A stretch of 64,000 nt of DNA from Membranipora membranacea (Eukaryota; Bryozoa; Gymnolaemata; Cheilostomatida; Membraniporidae): the NCBI GenBank assembly GCA_914767715.1, contig OU612067.1:3658001-3722000 (forward strand), written 5' to 3'. Below, in pieces: positions 1 through 11,253 of this stretch. A model generated the notes under the pieces. It was not told where the DNA came from. It searched no databases and saw only the letters and a program-made list of their open reading frames with translations. Both the position numbers and the translations under genes were made by a program. The number at the start of each line of letters is the position of its first letter. The first letter of the stretch is position 1.

Positions 1-166
1 ATACCACTTTATATTCAGACAGTGTTCAGAGAATCTATAGCTTTATTGATGATACAAGTGCTAATACGCAATAAGTTTATTATTATAAAATGTGTGTTGG
101 ATACATCACTGCCAACCTTAACCGTAGGACATGTTAAAAGTAAACATTTAAACAGATATTAAAAAA

Positions 167-1602
167 TTATGATGCACTATGTAATCCCATTAGATTTTGT
201 CTTAGACTAGTTGAGAGGTAATTGACTTTTCCTTTGACAAATGCTTTGCAACGTACTCTGGTGAAAAACTCAGCTATCGCATAAATGAGGTCTGTACTAG
301 TTCTACAAGTCATAGATATGATTTCCAGTTGTTGGAGAATACGTTTCATGATGATCTGAGTTAAATTACAGTTCCTATTAATATTATTTAAGTAAGCGGT
401 AGCGATTTTGTCCATGAGTTTTAACAGTTGAAATAAATCTGAACTAATGTCTAACAAACCCCCACCCCCCCCCGACTAATCAAATCGTTTTATGTACTCG
501 GTACTCCGGTCTCACTAGGGATAGACCAGAGTGTCAGCTGCTCGAGCTCCTCGTTAGTCCAACCCGTCATCTTCTTCAGTTTTCTTAATATAAAACATAA
601 TATACTCCCTCTAGAGTATCATTGGATTGTAAAACAGAATCAAGTTGTAAAGAAAAATCAGTATTATGTTGATGAAGTTTACCTAGTGATTTTGTGATGA
701 ATCGTTCGAAATGAAAATAGATGATTGGGTAGTGATGACGGATCGGTGATTGAATGCACAGTCTTCTTAGAGGAAACGAATTTGATAATAGTTATATAGT
801 CTGATTGTGGTAGGTGTTGAATCTGTGTAATCATCTGCTGTGAATCTGGCGATAGAGAGAACAGAGAATCTGATTTCATTAGAGTAATAGTGCCATTGTA
901 AATCTGAATAGCTTGCTGATCGTCTGTAATAGGTGTATAGTAAGAAGTCGAGCGTTCTGTTTGACCTGCAATTATATCAAAGGGAAACAAATTTAACCGC
1001 TGCATGAACTTCACTAAAGAGACAGTTCTCACAGAGGTATAATTCTGAAAAGCAAAGATTATGCTCGCTTTGGCGGGTATGCATGTCTACGTGCATATAA
1101 TATAATAGGCCTAACTAGCTATGTAAACTAATAGAGTTAAAAATACACACCTTTAAATTTATTATTGAAACAATGTTTAGGACCATGAAGACAGGTATGC
1201 ACTGTGCCTACCATGAACGGATTGAAGATGTCTTTTCAACCATCCTTCAGCTTTGTACACTTTAGTACACTCAGGCTCAGGGCACTTGTACTCCTTCGGT
1301 ACACACTTTGTACACTTCGTACATTTTGAGCATCTGATTGCCTCTTGGTGTACTGTGGAGCACTGCTCACGTATCTATCAACATTACAAGAATAAACTTG
1401 ATACAGTTACATTGCAGCAAGGGGTTGAAACAACAGAGGCGTCAACCTTTCCTGATACATGTAGCCCTACTTGCAGTGAATGTGCTCTAACTTATAAATA
1501 TATTTTCATAATGAAGTAGATGCATACATACAGGTACGGAACTGTCAAAAATCTCATAGAAATCTTCAAGATCCTCATCCATTCATCAACCTCAGTAGCC
1601 AT
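167..1602 (-). CDS. Unrecognised five-exon gene, about 285 residues
   Basis: I do not recognise the product. Predicted exons in transcript order are 1602-1528, 1201-1151, 1044-683, 583-498 and 450-167; phases agree at every junction and the total (858 nt) is an exact number of codons. The start ATG at 1602 opens MATEVDEWMRIL. The second exon is short and hydrophobic (I-P-V-F-M-V-L-N-I-V), so a weak membrane segment or buried helix near residues 22-45 is possible. The fourth exon is charged (GWTNEELEQL) and the last is Leu/Ile-rich, helical in character, ending GLHSAS before a TAA. No zinc ligands, catalytic motifs or low-complexity tracts are visible. The acceptors of exons 2 and 4 lack a strong pyrimidine tract, so these two exons are the least certain. 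The last exon lies 167 bp from the window edge and ends in a proper stop. Confidence 0.5.
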
Positions 1603-2318
1603 TGTACGCTGCCCTACAACAATAGAAAATGATTATCATTAGTCATAGCGGGTTGGTGGGGTGATAGAAAACTGATCTTGACTTGTTATAATAACCAGTA
1701 GTAGTAGTTGTGTGAGGATCATCATGCCTGTCTAGATGAGCTTTGCAAAGCTTGCCAAGACAGGCCAACAACCATAACTTTTAACAATAATATTGAACAC
1801 CATCATGATCATAATGATTATGATCATATGCACTTCTTCTTTCCCAGCACATCACAACCCCACCACAGTCCAAAAACAACAAGCAATAGATAAGAATAAT
1901 AAGAATAGAATACATACCAGTGGTTCAAGGAGTATCCCTGTGTTGTGACACAGATCAGAGAGTTATATACAAGTAATCAAGTTCTCTGCACAGATAGATA
2001 GTTAGATATCAAGATAGTTAGATGGCAAGACTGATACAAAAGCAGCTTTCTGGTTGAGTCATTTATAGCATCAGCACATCACCACCTAGACAGAGATCAG
2101 CATTATAATCAGAGCTTCCTATTACTCCTGTCATCTCACTGATATATTCACCTAAAGGAAGAAAAAAGTGATGCTCAGCCGCAGACAAATATGTGGTGAC
2201 CATCGTCATAACCAGCAAAGCCTAGTAATGCTAAATAAAAACTGAAATGCTACAAGATTGTGTGAACAGAATGGAAACACTCAGTCTTCAGTTACCACAG
2301 CAACCTCAGAATCCTCCA
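1603..2318. other. Intergenic; one hairpin, otherwise nothing seen
   Basis: This 0.7-kb gap lies between two minus-strand genes. It holds an imperfect palindrome at 1726-1765 (outer arms GCCTGTCT / AGACAGGC, inner AGCTTTGCAAAGCT) and His/Asp-codon-rich AT-rich sequence that gives a chance open frame. I see no exon with credible splice sites. Confidence 0.5.
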
Positions 2319-5300
2319 TTATTTATCAGAGTTGGCGGCCATGGTTTTGTAACCGGTACTTATAGGACATGGGATTTTTTTCAATAGGTTACCAACAAGG
2401 GAATAAACATAGAGGGACCTATCTTTGTCGCTCGGAATAACGACCTTATCGGACACTACTATGAGCATGCTATAACAATTGGTAGTGGCGTGATCCCAAG
2501 ATCTTAGTTGCTGCCCTGAGAGATCATAAACCTGAACTTTCGAAGGACAATATGAATAGATTTCATCTCTATAAACTTGTAGACTAGACACTCTGCTATT
2601 CATATTTGCTAAATTCCGCATTTTCTGTTGATCTAATGGATTAGTGATTTCAATAAGCTGGTTGCCCTCGAATCCCCCATAGGTCTTATTCCCATGTTAA
2701 GCTATTGATAAGAGATAATCAGGCACACTGACGCTTTTAATGGGGTTGGAGTTGGGCTCAGGTACAATTTGGAGTTTTATCCAGGCTGGTATGCTGATAC
2801 TGAGGGGTACCTTGAGTGTGACAAGCTCTGCTATACCCTGACATACTGATGTAGGAAGCTCATCGTCTCCGTCATCTAAAAACAATCATGTGCAACATTA
2901 ACACTGTGTCTATACAGTTCAATGAGCCTATATTGTGGGGTCTTATCTGCCCTTGTTTGTTGAGCAGATGACTCTACCCTTTTGAAATTAATATGAGTAT
3001 AACGTGTGTTCAGAGACTTGACAGACTTCAGACTTAAATTGTTTTTGACTAGCAATGTCGGAAAGTCCCTCGGCCACTTCGACTCATATCTCTAAAGGCC
3101 CTTTGTTGCTTACTCATAATATGATAACACTATCATTACAAAATCTCCCCAGATGGCAAATTAATGATATGAAACAATTGTTACAAAGAGTGCAAATAAG
3201 TTCAAAATTCCCAGGAACCTTTGGAAGATGGGCTGTATGCAGGAATCTGCATATCTATCAGCTCGTCAATCAGCTTCTCAGTCTCTTTATATCCACCAAC
3301 TACGTCTACCTGTAGGTAGATTGTAACAATATATCAAGCAGTGCAGAAAATAATTCCTGATCAAAGACTTATAAAGTCAATTTTTCTTAAAGTGACAGTC
3401 CTATTAGAAAAGTGGATAGATTTTCCCAGTGAATATTGTGAGTTCATAGGGCCAATGAAAATAATAAAAAAATGAAAATTGTGGAAACTGGCATTTTAAT
3501 TTTTTTTAAATATTTTAGCAGGGATCATAGTGGATCATAGTGGTCAGGGGGAGGCAATTAATCACAATGATCCACTATGATCCCAATTTTCAGACTTTGC
3601 AGCAGTTTTGCTGCAACTAGGATCACAGGCTGTTTTATTTCATATGCCCCGATGACTTTTCAGCCTGAGATCTTAAAAAACCATACCAAACATGGCCTAG
3701 TAGGACTGTCACTTTAATAAATTATTTCAGGAAATGGTTAACAACTTCGGTTACAGTGCAATGAACTAAGTCTAAAATGTCAGCAAAGGTAGCCTACTCA
3801 TAATGTTACACAACTTTGCGGTCTCTCCTAACAGGTGCCATGTCATATAATAACTACACATTGAAATATCACCTCATGATGTGTGAAGAGCCTGACGTCT
3901 ATCATAGCGACTGCTAAGTTTTGTTAGTCTTGTGCCAACTTCATCATCAAGAAACCTAGTAGCCTCTTCTTGGGATTTGTTCCTCATCTCCAAAACTCTT
4001 ACTTCCAACTCAGCATATTTCTTGGTCAATTCGGCAATCTGCAAGAGCATTCATTTGTCAAATGACATAATTCCATAGCAATCAACTTATCAAACCAGCC
4101 AGATTTAACACCAGCACAGACAAAATAGTTCAAAAAATTGTCACTGATCAGATATCCAGATAATTTGGTAAAGCATGGGAGAGATCATGTTTACAACAGC
4201 TCTCAAATAACTGTCATCATCTTCATAAATCTATATTTTTTGTTAAGTGAGACACTAAGCTGGGACTAGTAAACTGTGTGGATAGATGACCGAAATCAAA
4301 ATGTTTTTTACAAGAAAAGCTTAAACATTATGAACCATAATATAATCCTACCATTAGAGCATGTGTGTAGTTCGCCATGCACATGAACACAGTCCAAACA
4401 GAAGACCTCACAGCATTTCTCACATACAAGGCTGTAGACTTGAGAATGCTGTTTACAACATCTTTCTATAATCTTGTTTGTATTCATCTATTCTGATCCG
4501 TCTGTGGTCGTCCAGTGCATCATTATAACTCTGAAAGTAATAGAGGAAACTTCATATACAATGTAGAGGATTTTGGATTTAGCAAAAATATCACAAGCGA
4601 AATAGCTGGATCTAAATTTATTTTGGTTTTTTCTTCCCATAGGACAGTCAGTCTCAATATTCCTGAAGTCCAAATTTTTCTGCAACTTCTCAAATCACGT
4701 CTTCCGATTTTTTTGCTACTTTTTCTGAGCATAATTGATTGGCAGCCAGTCCAATTCATCCTATAAAAAAACAACTGCTGCTCAACTTTGTAAGTAGAAT
4801 GTTACTCTCAAACCTATATACCTTCTCATGTGGAATACAGAACTTCTTTTTACAGATAACACAGTAAATCTGAGCCAGAGTTCTCGTGTCATCCTTTCTC
4901 ATACAGACATCACAGCACAGGAGCTCGTCTAGAGGATCGTCTGCTGATGGGATGTCATCTATACCCTCATCAAACACAACTCTGCAAAGGGAGCATCAAA
5001 CTAAGATGTTATAAATGTCAAGTTTTGTAAGGAAGTTTTCTTGTAATAGCAACCAGCACAATACTTAGTATGCAGAAGTGGGAACAAAATCAAAGTACCC
5101 GTGACTGAGGGATGTGGCCTGTCATAAACAACATTAGATATCAGTAAATTTGAGTAAAGAGGATTTTATCAGCACTGATAGACAGCTTATAATGATGCAG
5201 GTGAGTGATATGGTTTATATATTATGGGTGTAGACAAGCTCACAATGCTCAAGATTCTGTTCCCATACTATATTTCACATGCACTAGTTAAATTATTATC

Positions 5301-5816
5301 TCAACAATAATTTTTCACCTGACACTAAAAACTTGAGGAAACTTGTAAAACTAGCAAATAACAACTATCTCAGCGATTTATTAGTATCTGTCCGAAACTG
5401 AAAGTACAAATAATACGAGCCATCGATAGATATAATGTGAAAGTTTGAGGGTGATGGAGAAATTGCCTCCAGAAAGTGTCTTACAGAAGGGTATTATGTC
5501 AATGGCTGCACCGTACTGAACATTTTTAGATCCACAAGACAGCATGACTCAATTCTAAACGAATATACAGGCTGAAGTCGCAATAGCAGTGTTTGACAAT
5601 TAATGTGCACAGAAAATATTACAATGATATACAGTATACCTGCACAAGGGACACTTGATGATTTTAGTAAGCTCCGAGTCTTTTGTCAAACACTTTACAC
5701 AGTAGATGTGTCTGGGATCACAAGGTAACCTCTTCAACCTGCTGTTTGCAAAACACAGACCACAGATCTGGTTGTTGTTCAGTATGTCCTTCTGCTGCCT
5801 CTGCCATAGCTGTTTA
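2319..5816 (-). CDS. TRIM-like protein: RING, B-box1, B-box2, coiled coil, NHL-like segment; reading frame interrupted
   Basis: Probable TRIM-family E3 ubiquitin ligase. Exons: 5816-5640 (RING, C-x2-C, then C-x3-H-x2-C-x2-C and CPLC), 4981-4822 (B-box1, CCDVC...CVIC), 4487-4352 (B-box2, CKQH...CEKC...CLDC...H), a possible 26-nt micro-exon 4220-4195, and 4038-3874 (charged heptad-rich coiled coil). Phases agree through the coiled coil, which then runs into TGA at 3876-3874. Further downstream, an exon at 3309-3219 (ETEKLIDELIDMQ, like the end of a TRIM coiled coil) joins in phase to 2875, but that exon meets TAA at 2699-2697. After that stop the same frame continues as a propeller-like segment (VQVYDLSGQQL, LYVYSLVGNLL) to 2319. 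The locus is therefore either a degenerate TRIM-NHL gene or one using a non-canonical splice. No ATG precedes the RING in its exon, so a 5' exon is missing; a good donor-like site near 6187 may mark it. RING and B-boxes are certain; the downstream structure is not. Confidence 0.62.
3387..3718. mobile_element. MITE-like element, copy 1, in a TRIM intron
   Basis: A 332-bp non-coding element with matching ends: TTAAAGTGACAGTCCTATTA at the left, and the reverse complement at the right with one mismatch in the first 20 bases. Inside is a second inverted repeat around the words GGATCATAGTGG / CCACTATGATCC (about 3521-3582). A diverged second copy lies at 7784-8107. It carries no coding capacity, as expected of a non-autonomous DNA transposon. 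TTAA at both ends would be compatible with TTAA or TA target duplication, but I cannot separate target from element. Confidence 0.8.
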
Positions 5817-7083
5817 CTGGAAACGGGAGAACAAGCGATATATTGTATGTAAAGTATGTGTTGCACATTACATTATAAAACTAGTCTAAGGATATAACTG
5901 TTGTATATTATCATCAATTATCATAATATGAATCTAAGAATAACAATGATAATCACTTTATTTTTGAGTCCATCGACACAACTAAACCATATGAGCATAA
6001 CTGATAAAGCAATAGTGTGATCACTTTACAAATCAACCAGCGACAATTTGTTTGGATGACCAGCAATATTGTGCTTGTTTCAAACAAATTATGTCACTTG
6101 AAAGACAGAGAAAGAACAGAAACAAGAAAGAAAAACCATAGTGCCATTCATTATTCTTATGACAGCATTGCAACGTCCGCACTCACCTCACTTTTCTTGT
6201 ACGAGGTATGATCACCTGTAGCTCAGAGTGATGATCACAAATCAAAGTCAGCTGGAGCGCAGCAGTGCAGCTTCAAATATTTTTGTAGTTGAAGGTAAAG
6301 CTAAGCCTTGACTATAGATTAGCATTGTAGGTTATGAACGTCATTATCTCATGTCACAGAAAGTTAAGGAAATGTATTATCTTACTTATAAATGCTGGAG
6401 TTGCACCAATCAAGTAACAGTTGAAGGTATGGGTGACCAATCTGCTCTAAGTGATAAATATTCTATTGATGGGAAGCAATAATATTAGTAAAAGTAGACA
6501 GTTTCACTTTACAACACACCTTCCATGACTACATAAAATAATCGTCCTAACATTTATGGAGTTATCTCACTGCAAAAAATCTTTTTTAGTAGCGTATGAT
6601 TGATTCGAGTTGCCTCTTGCAATGAAGAGGCAATATTATGGAAAACTTATTTGTATAAAAGGTGAAAGATGACAGCTCACAGTTCATAGCTTGAATGCGC
6701 TACACACTTACCATGACAAACCTGTTTTTCTCAATCTTGCAGTGTTGCTGTTATTCTTGCTGCAGTGCATCTTGAAGACTTACTTCAACCATCTCAATAA
6801 ATAATATGCGCTGTGGCTGTCGATTACAATTCTGCTCAATTCCATTTCAAATTAAATTCAGATTTAGGCCTTTAGACAAACGTTAAACAACCTTCTGAGG
6901 AGTATCGAGACTTTATTTTGCTGAAGCCATTGACCTTGAAATTACACTAAATTTGTCGAAAATAATACGTATTCTCAGCATATAAATTTAAAGATAACAT
7001 TCTCTCAGGATCTCATGCTTATGCTAGTTACATATATACACATTGTCCAGCGTAGGCTGTATGTGACGGTGTTGAACGCCTAC
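5817..7083. other. Gap between TRIM and LSM6; likely holds the TRIM 5' end
   Basis: About 1.3 kb upstream of the RING exon. A minus-strand donor-like sequence (AAGTGAG|GTGAGTG, boundary near 6187) could end a 5' exon of the TRIM-like gene, but I could not find a start codon that joins in phase. The rest is AT-rich and unremarkable. Confidence 0.35.
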
Positions 7084-8368
7084 TCAACCTCGCCTCTTCT
7101 GTGTGCTTATATACAACACTACAAAGGAAAGTTCAGATATATCATTATACACTTTATCATAAGCATTTACCCTACAATAAGGGAATGGCATTTTGAAATT
7201 AACTCCCCAAGCAAAATTTTTTTTAATATCAAACCTGCTCATAATAAGTCCATAGGATTACGGGTTGCTAAATATCATACCGAGTAAATTCCCTCTTGAG
7301 GGGTGCCCTAACTGGAGAAAGCTGAGTGTAAAGTAATTGTGTCTGTCATATCACTGTCTATCTGTTTCTTGTATTAAAAGAGTATTATTTGCCAGCCGTT
7401 CAGGGAGAGATTACAATGAGGGAATAATGTTGTAAAACTACCATTATTTCCTCTGATGAAGGCATCTCCGTGTTTATTTTTAAGCTGTCCGTTGATATAC
7501 TCCTCTGTTTGCTCTAGTGCTATATTCATGTAACCATCAAGACAGGCTAATACACCTGAAAGTATGTAAAACATTCATAGTTTAAATCTATGTCAGAACC
7601 TCTTCTGCATTTCCTCCCCTGTTGAATAAAGCCATTGCTACACTAGCATACTGAACCTCCCTCATCTTTCCACTTCCCATCATGGCAAATGTTGAAACAA
7701 GGAAAATTTGTGTGCTTGCCAGCACATTTTAGTGGTGAAAAAATACAGTCAGGTCGAACAGAATGAAATTATCTCGACTGTTGTTAAACTGTCTATCCTA
7801 TTAGAAAAGTGTATCAATTAGCCCAGTAAATCGGATATTGTGAGTTCATAATGCAAATGAACAAAATTAAAATTGTTGAAAAGAGCATTGTAGATTTAAA
7901 TTCATCAGAAAGGATCATAGTTGATCACAGTGGTCAGGTGGAGGCAATAAATCACTATGATCCACTATGATCCCAACTTTCAGACTTTGCATCAGTTTTA
8001 TTGCAATTAGGTTCACAGGCTGTTTTAATTCATATGCCCTTATAAACTTGTCAGCCTGAGATCTTTAAAACTATACCAAACATGGCCTAGTAGGACTGAC
8101 ACTTTAACTTTCTCAGGAGGTACAAATCCAAACCTCGAGCAACATAACTCAATGTTGATTCATTCATTCATTAGGCCTATATGAATCACACCACAAAAAC
8201 TTTAAACGCTTCTCAGGTCTGATTCCAAGTAAACACTACATTAACAGACAGAATAGAATGTGAATACTTACCTCTATAATCAACTCCAGAGTTGAGCTTC
8301 ACCACTACAGGTCTACCGATGATCTGTTTCAGGAACTCACTTGGGGTTTGTTTCTTGGATGTCTCCAT
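7084..8368 (-). CDS. LSM6: U6 snRNA-associated Sm-like protein LSm6
   Basis: LSm6 is one subunit of the nuclear LSm2-8 ring, which binds the 3' end of U6 snRNA, and of the cytoplasmic LSm1-7 ring, which acts in decapping-dependent mRNA decay. Exons 8368-8272, 7555-7442 and 7118-7084 join in phase (97+114+35 nt) to give 81 residues, the usual family length. The sequence is nearly the conserved animal protein: KQTPSEFLKQIIGRPVVVKL in exon 1, GVLACLDGYMNIALEQTEEY in exon 2 (Sm1 motif), DAFIRGNN and then LYISTQKRR across the last junction (Sm2 motif). The C-terminus is QKRRG instead of the usual QKRRM. Intron 1 contains a MITE copy (7784-8107). Confidence 0.97.
7784..8107. mobile_element. MITE-like element, copy 2, in LSM6 intron 1
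   Basis: A second copy of the 3387-3718 element in the same orientation, with long shared stretches: GTGAGTTCATA near the left, CACTATGATCCACTATGATC in the middle, and CATGGCCTAGTAGGACTG at the right. Its left terminal repeat has drifted (TTAAACTGTCTATCCTATTAG) while the right is better kept. Scattered substitutions and small indels indicate that both insertions are old. Confidence 0.8.
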
Positions 8369-11253
8369 TTTGATTCACTAAAAGTTTGAGGAAGTAAATT
8401 AACATCATCAGACAACACACATTAGTAATGGTTACAATCAGGTCTACAGAGCTTACGACTCACAGTTGATGCTGTCGATGAAACAAAACTTCAAAGAGGT
8501 TAATTTCATTATGATAGAAGCAGAGGCAGACTATTCCCAGGTTAGGAATGAAAGATTGACAGCAAGCCACATGACAAGCTCATCCAACCTGAATATCTCA
8601 CCACCACAAAAACACTAATGTCGCTTTTATTCGTGGGAAGGGAGTTTATTGCCCTCAGTCTAGCAAGGCCAACACAACTCATTCACCAATATTTTGGTGG
8701 CTGTCATTTCCCCAAGCATCACCAAGTTATTGATTCTCTGTGTAAATGTATATAAACCATCATATACAATTACATAGAAAACATCATATATGTATGTAGG
8801 TCTATGTATACTACATCCAATCAGTCCTAGCCTGTATTGACAAGCTTGTCAAGAAGATCCAGACCTTGATATAACCAATGAATGATTGAACTCCCTCTTC
8901 AGAGGGAGTTCATTGATATAACCGTGACCATGATATATTTTCTTGCTTATTATACCAAGCAGTCCATACCAGGTCTATCTCATCGGCTCCTGGGATATAT
9001 TGGTAGTAAACATGCTGCTACCAGCTCAATTGTTTTTATTTATTTGAATTATTATAATAATAATTATGATTCTTCATTCAATCAATTCATTCAAATTTGT
9101 ACCTTTAGACGTACAACCAGCTTATATCTAAGATTTCTGGGAAAATTGGGAGTGGTACATCAAGGAGTTAGACTACTATCTCCCTATCAGCCCATTCATG
9201 AAACAGGGAAGAAAATCAGGCTTTACAATCCCAATCTCAGTGAAGTTGAAAAAAAAAATTCTTTCAATTGAGTAAGAGATAAAACTTGCCCAGCTGTAAC
9301 TTTGAGCACTTCAAACTTTACACACAATACTGATACCAAAGATTTCTGATCTCGATAAAGAGCTCATTGAGCACCTGCAGAAACTTTTCTGCAGGTGCCC
9401 TCTGTTTCAACTTTTAATGACCTTGAAAGGCCACATTTTTATTTTTATGTGGCTATGGTAACTGCATATTAAGGACAAGGTACCATAAAATGCTTCTATC
9501 CACTAAATTGACACCATACTGATATACGTCAATACTGAACCCATACAGCTAAGCCTCTCACTCCCTGTGACACCACTCCATCAGCTTTAATATGTTTCTG
9601 TTACTACAAAAATTGTTCCATCAAATCAGGGAGAATCAAATGTGACTTTTAATTTAGTAAATTAAATATATATTTATATTATTATCTATTTGCTCAAGCT
9701 AGAAGTAGTAGCAGTAGGTAGGCCAGGAAGGTCCAGAGCTATCTATCTCTTCTCACATTAATTGAGCCAGGTAAGCTTAATTTTAATACCATTTCTGTTA
9801 CACTGTTTCTCCAATTTCCCTAAAAGCTTCATTCAGAGAGCAGGGAGAATGTTCAGACAGGCAACAATACTACTAATTCCACACTTTTTTGCCACACTGA
9901 TGTTAAAAAGGAGACATAGCCTGGTTGTGGTGTTATAAAATTTAAATGTATATTTACATACAGTTAACAAACTGATTTGTTCTCTTCTTTGCTAAAATAA
10001 CTTGGGCTATAATACTTGAACCTGGTTGGCCTTCTGACACATTCGCTTGGGACATTGACACCTCGTCCTCGGGCACAAGTTTGAAGGTTCTAGCACAAAC
10101 AGAGCTGACTTTATGGACCAGAGAAAAAAGAGTAGGCTGAAATGGCTGCATGAGTATTGACATCCCCACATGATTATTGTACTTTTTTTTTATTTCACTA
10201 AATTGGTTCTTTTTACACTCATATATGATTTCTCATAGTTTGTTAGAAGCTTAAAAGTTGATGAATATAATTTGGAAATCATATATGAGTGTAAAAAGAA
10301 CCAATTTAGTGAAATAAAAAAAAAGTACAATAATCATGTGGGGATGACAATACTCATGCAGCCATTTCAGCCTACTCAGGTGTTTGTAGGCATCTTTTTT
10401 CTCTGGTCCATAAAGTCAGCTCTGTTTGTGCTAGAACCTTCAAACCTGAAGCAAATGAAAGAGGAAGGAGGTGTGAGTTAGTGTGAGAGATTTCAAGGTA
10501 GGTTGTAAAAAAAATTTTGTGTGTCTTACCCTGTTTGGTGTTTTTTGGGTGGTTGATACTGGACATAGGCAAAGTAAAGACATGTAAGTCCCAGGGGCCC
10601 ATGATGAAACTATAGACAAAACTCTAGTCAATCACCCACGTTGTAATGCAGGCTCTAAACTCAGAGTTTAGCCATACTAACATAGGGGCATATTTAGCGG
10701 TGCTTCCATCATGATGTCTTCCGAGTGTCGCTGTTTGGGGTCAGGATGAAACATGAGCTCGGCTTATAGTCAAGATTTTCTTAAAACCTTGTTAAAATGA
10801 ACATCTTTTTGCAAAAATGATCCTCAAAACTTAAACATTGTCTCTGTACTTATGGTAAAGTAGTTTATGGTAGCCACACTATAATAACATATGGGCCTAG
10901 GCCTACCTTTGTACTTACTAATGATCTCAAATGCTGACCGTAGGTAAAATTTTTACTTATTCAATCTCCCTAATGCGACCAATAGATATTATAGATAGAT
11001 AGAAATACTCTTTATTTGATTGGTTAAGGTTGCTGCTGATCGCTGCTAAAAGCTCTAATAACATATAGCAGCGGCAAGATGAACACTTTTATATTATTGC
11101 TTATTTATGTACCCAAATTTTGTACCGTGATCCTCTTTTCTGTATTGCCTTTTGTAACTTTTGACAGGATCTTTTGATAGGATTATATTATCCCGTTATA
11201 TTTAGCTGACTGTAAAGAAGAATTTGTCGGCTTGAGGACTTGGAAGAGGAGAT
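8369..11253. other. LSM6-AIFM3 intergenic DNA with hairpins and a foldback
   Basis: About 2.9 kb between divergent genes, so promoters of both LSM6 and AIFM3 should lie here, although I see no motif I would name. It holds two small hairpins, near 8889-8912 (GAACTCCCTC...GAGGGAGTTC) and 9371-9398 (GCACCTGCAG...CTGCAGGTGC), the foldback at 10079-10445, and a member of the GATACTGGAC repeat family near 10548-10590. The open frame at 8882-9271 is AT-rich and not credible as a gene. Confidence 0.5.
10079..10445. repeat. Long inverted repeat (foldback), about 370 bp
   Basis: Left arm about 10079-10232, right arm about 10275-10445, separated by about 42 bp. The arms match over stretches such as AATCATATATGAGTGTAAAA, TGAAATGGCTGCATGAGTAT and CTAGCACAAACAGAGC. 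The right arm carries a small insertion near 10377-10391. There is no coding capacity. It is probably a non-autonomous foldback or MITE-type element. Confidence 0.85.

Noticed and set aside
4515-4774. Overlapping frames on both strands between the two B-box exons
   Set aside because: They fall within the TRIM intron and share no phase with the zinc-finger exons; mirror-image frames of this sort are expected by chance.
8882-9271. 129-codon plus-strand frame
   Set aside because: Asn/Tyr/Ile-rich from AT-rich DNA, begins inside a hairpin, with no splice partners or recognisable motif.
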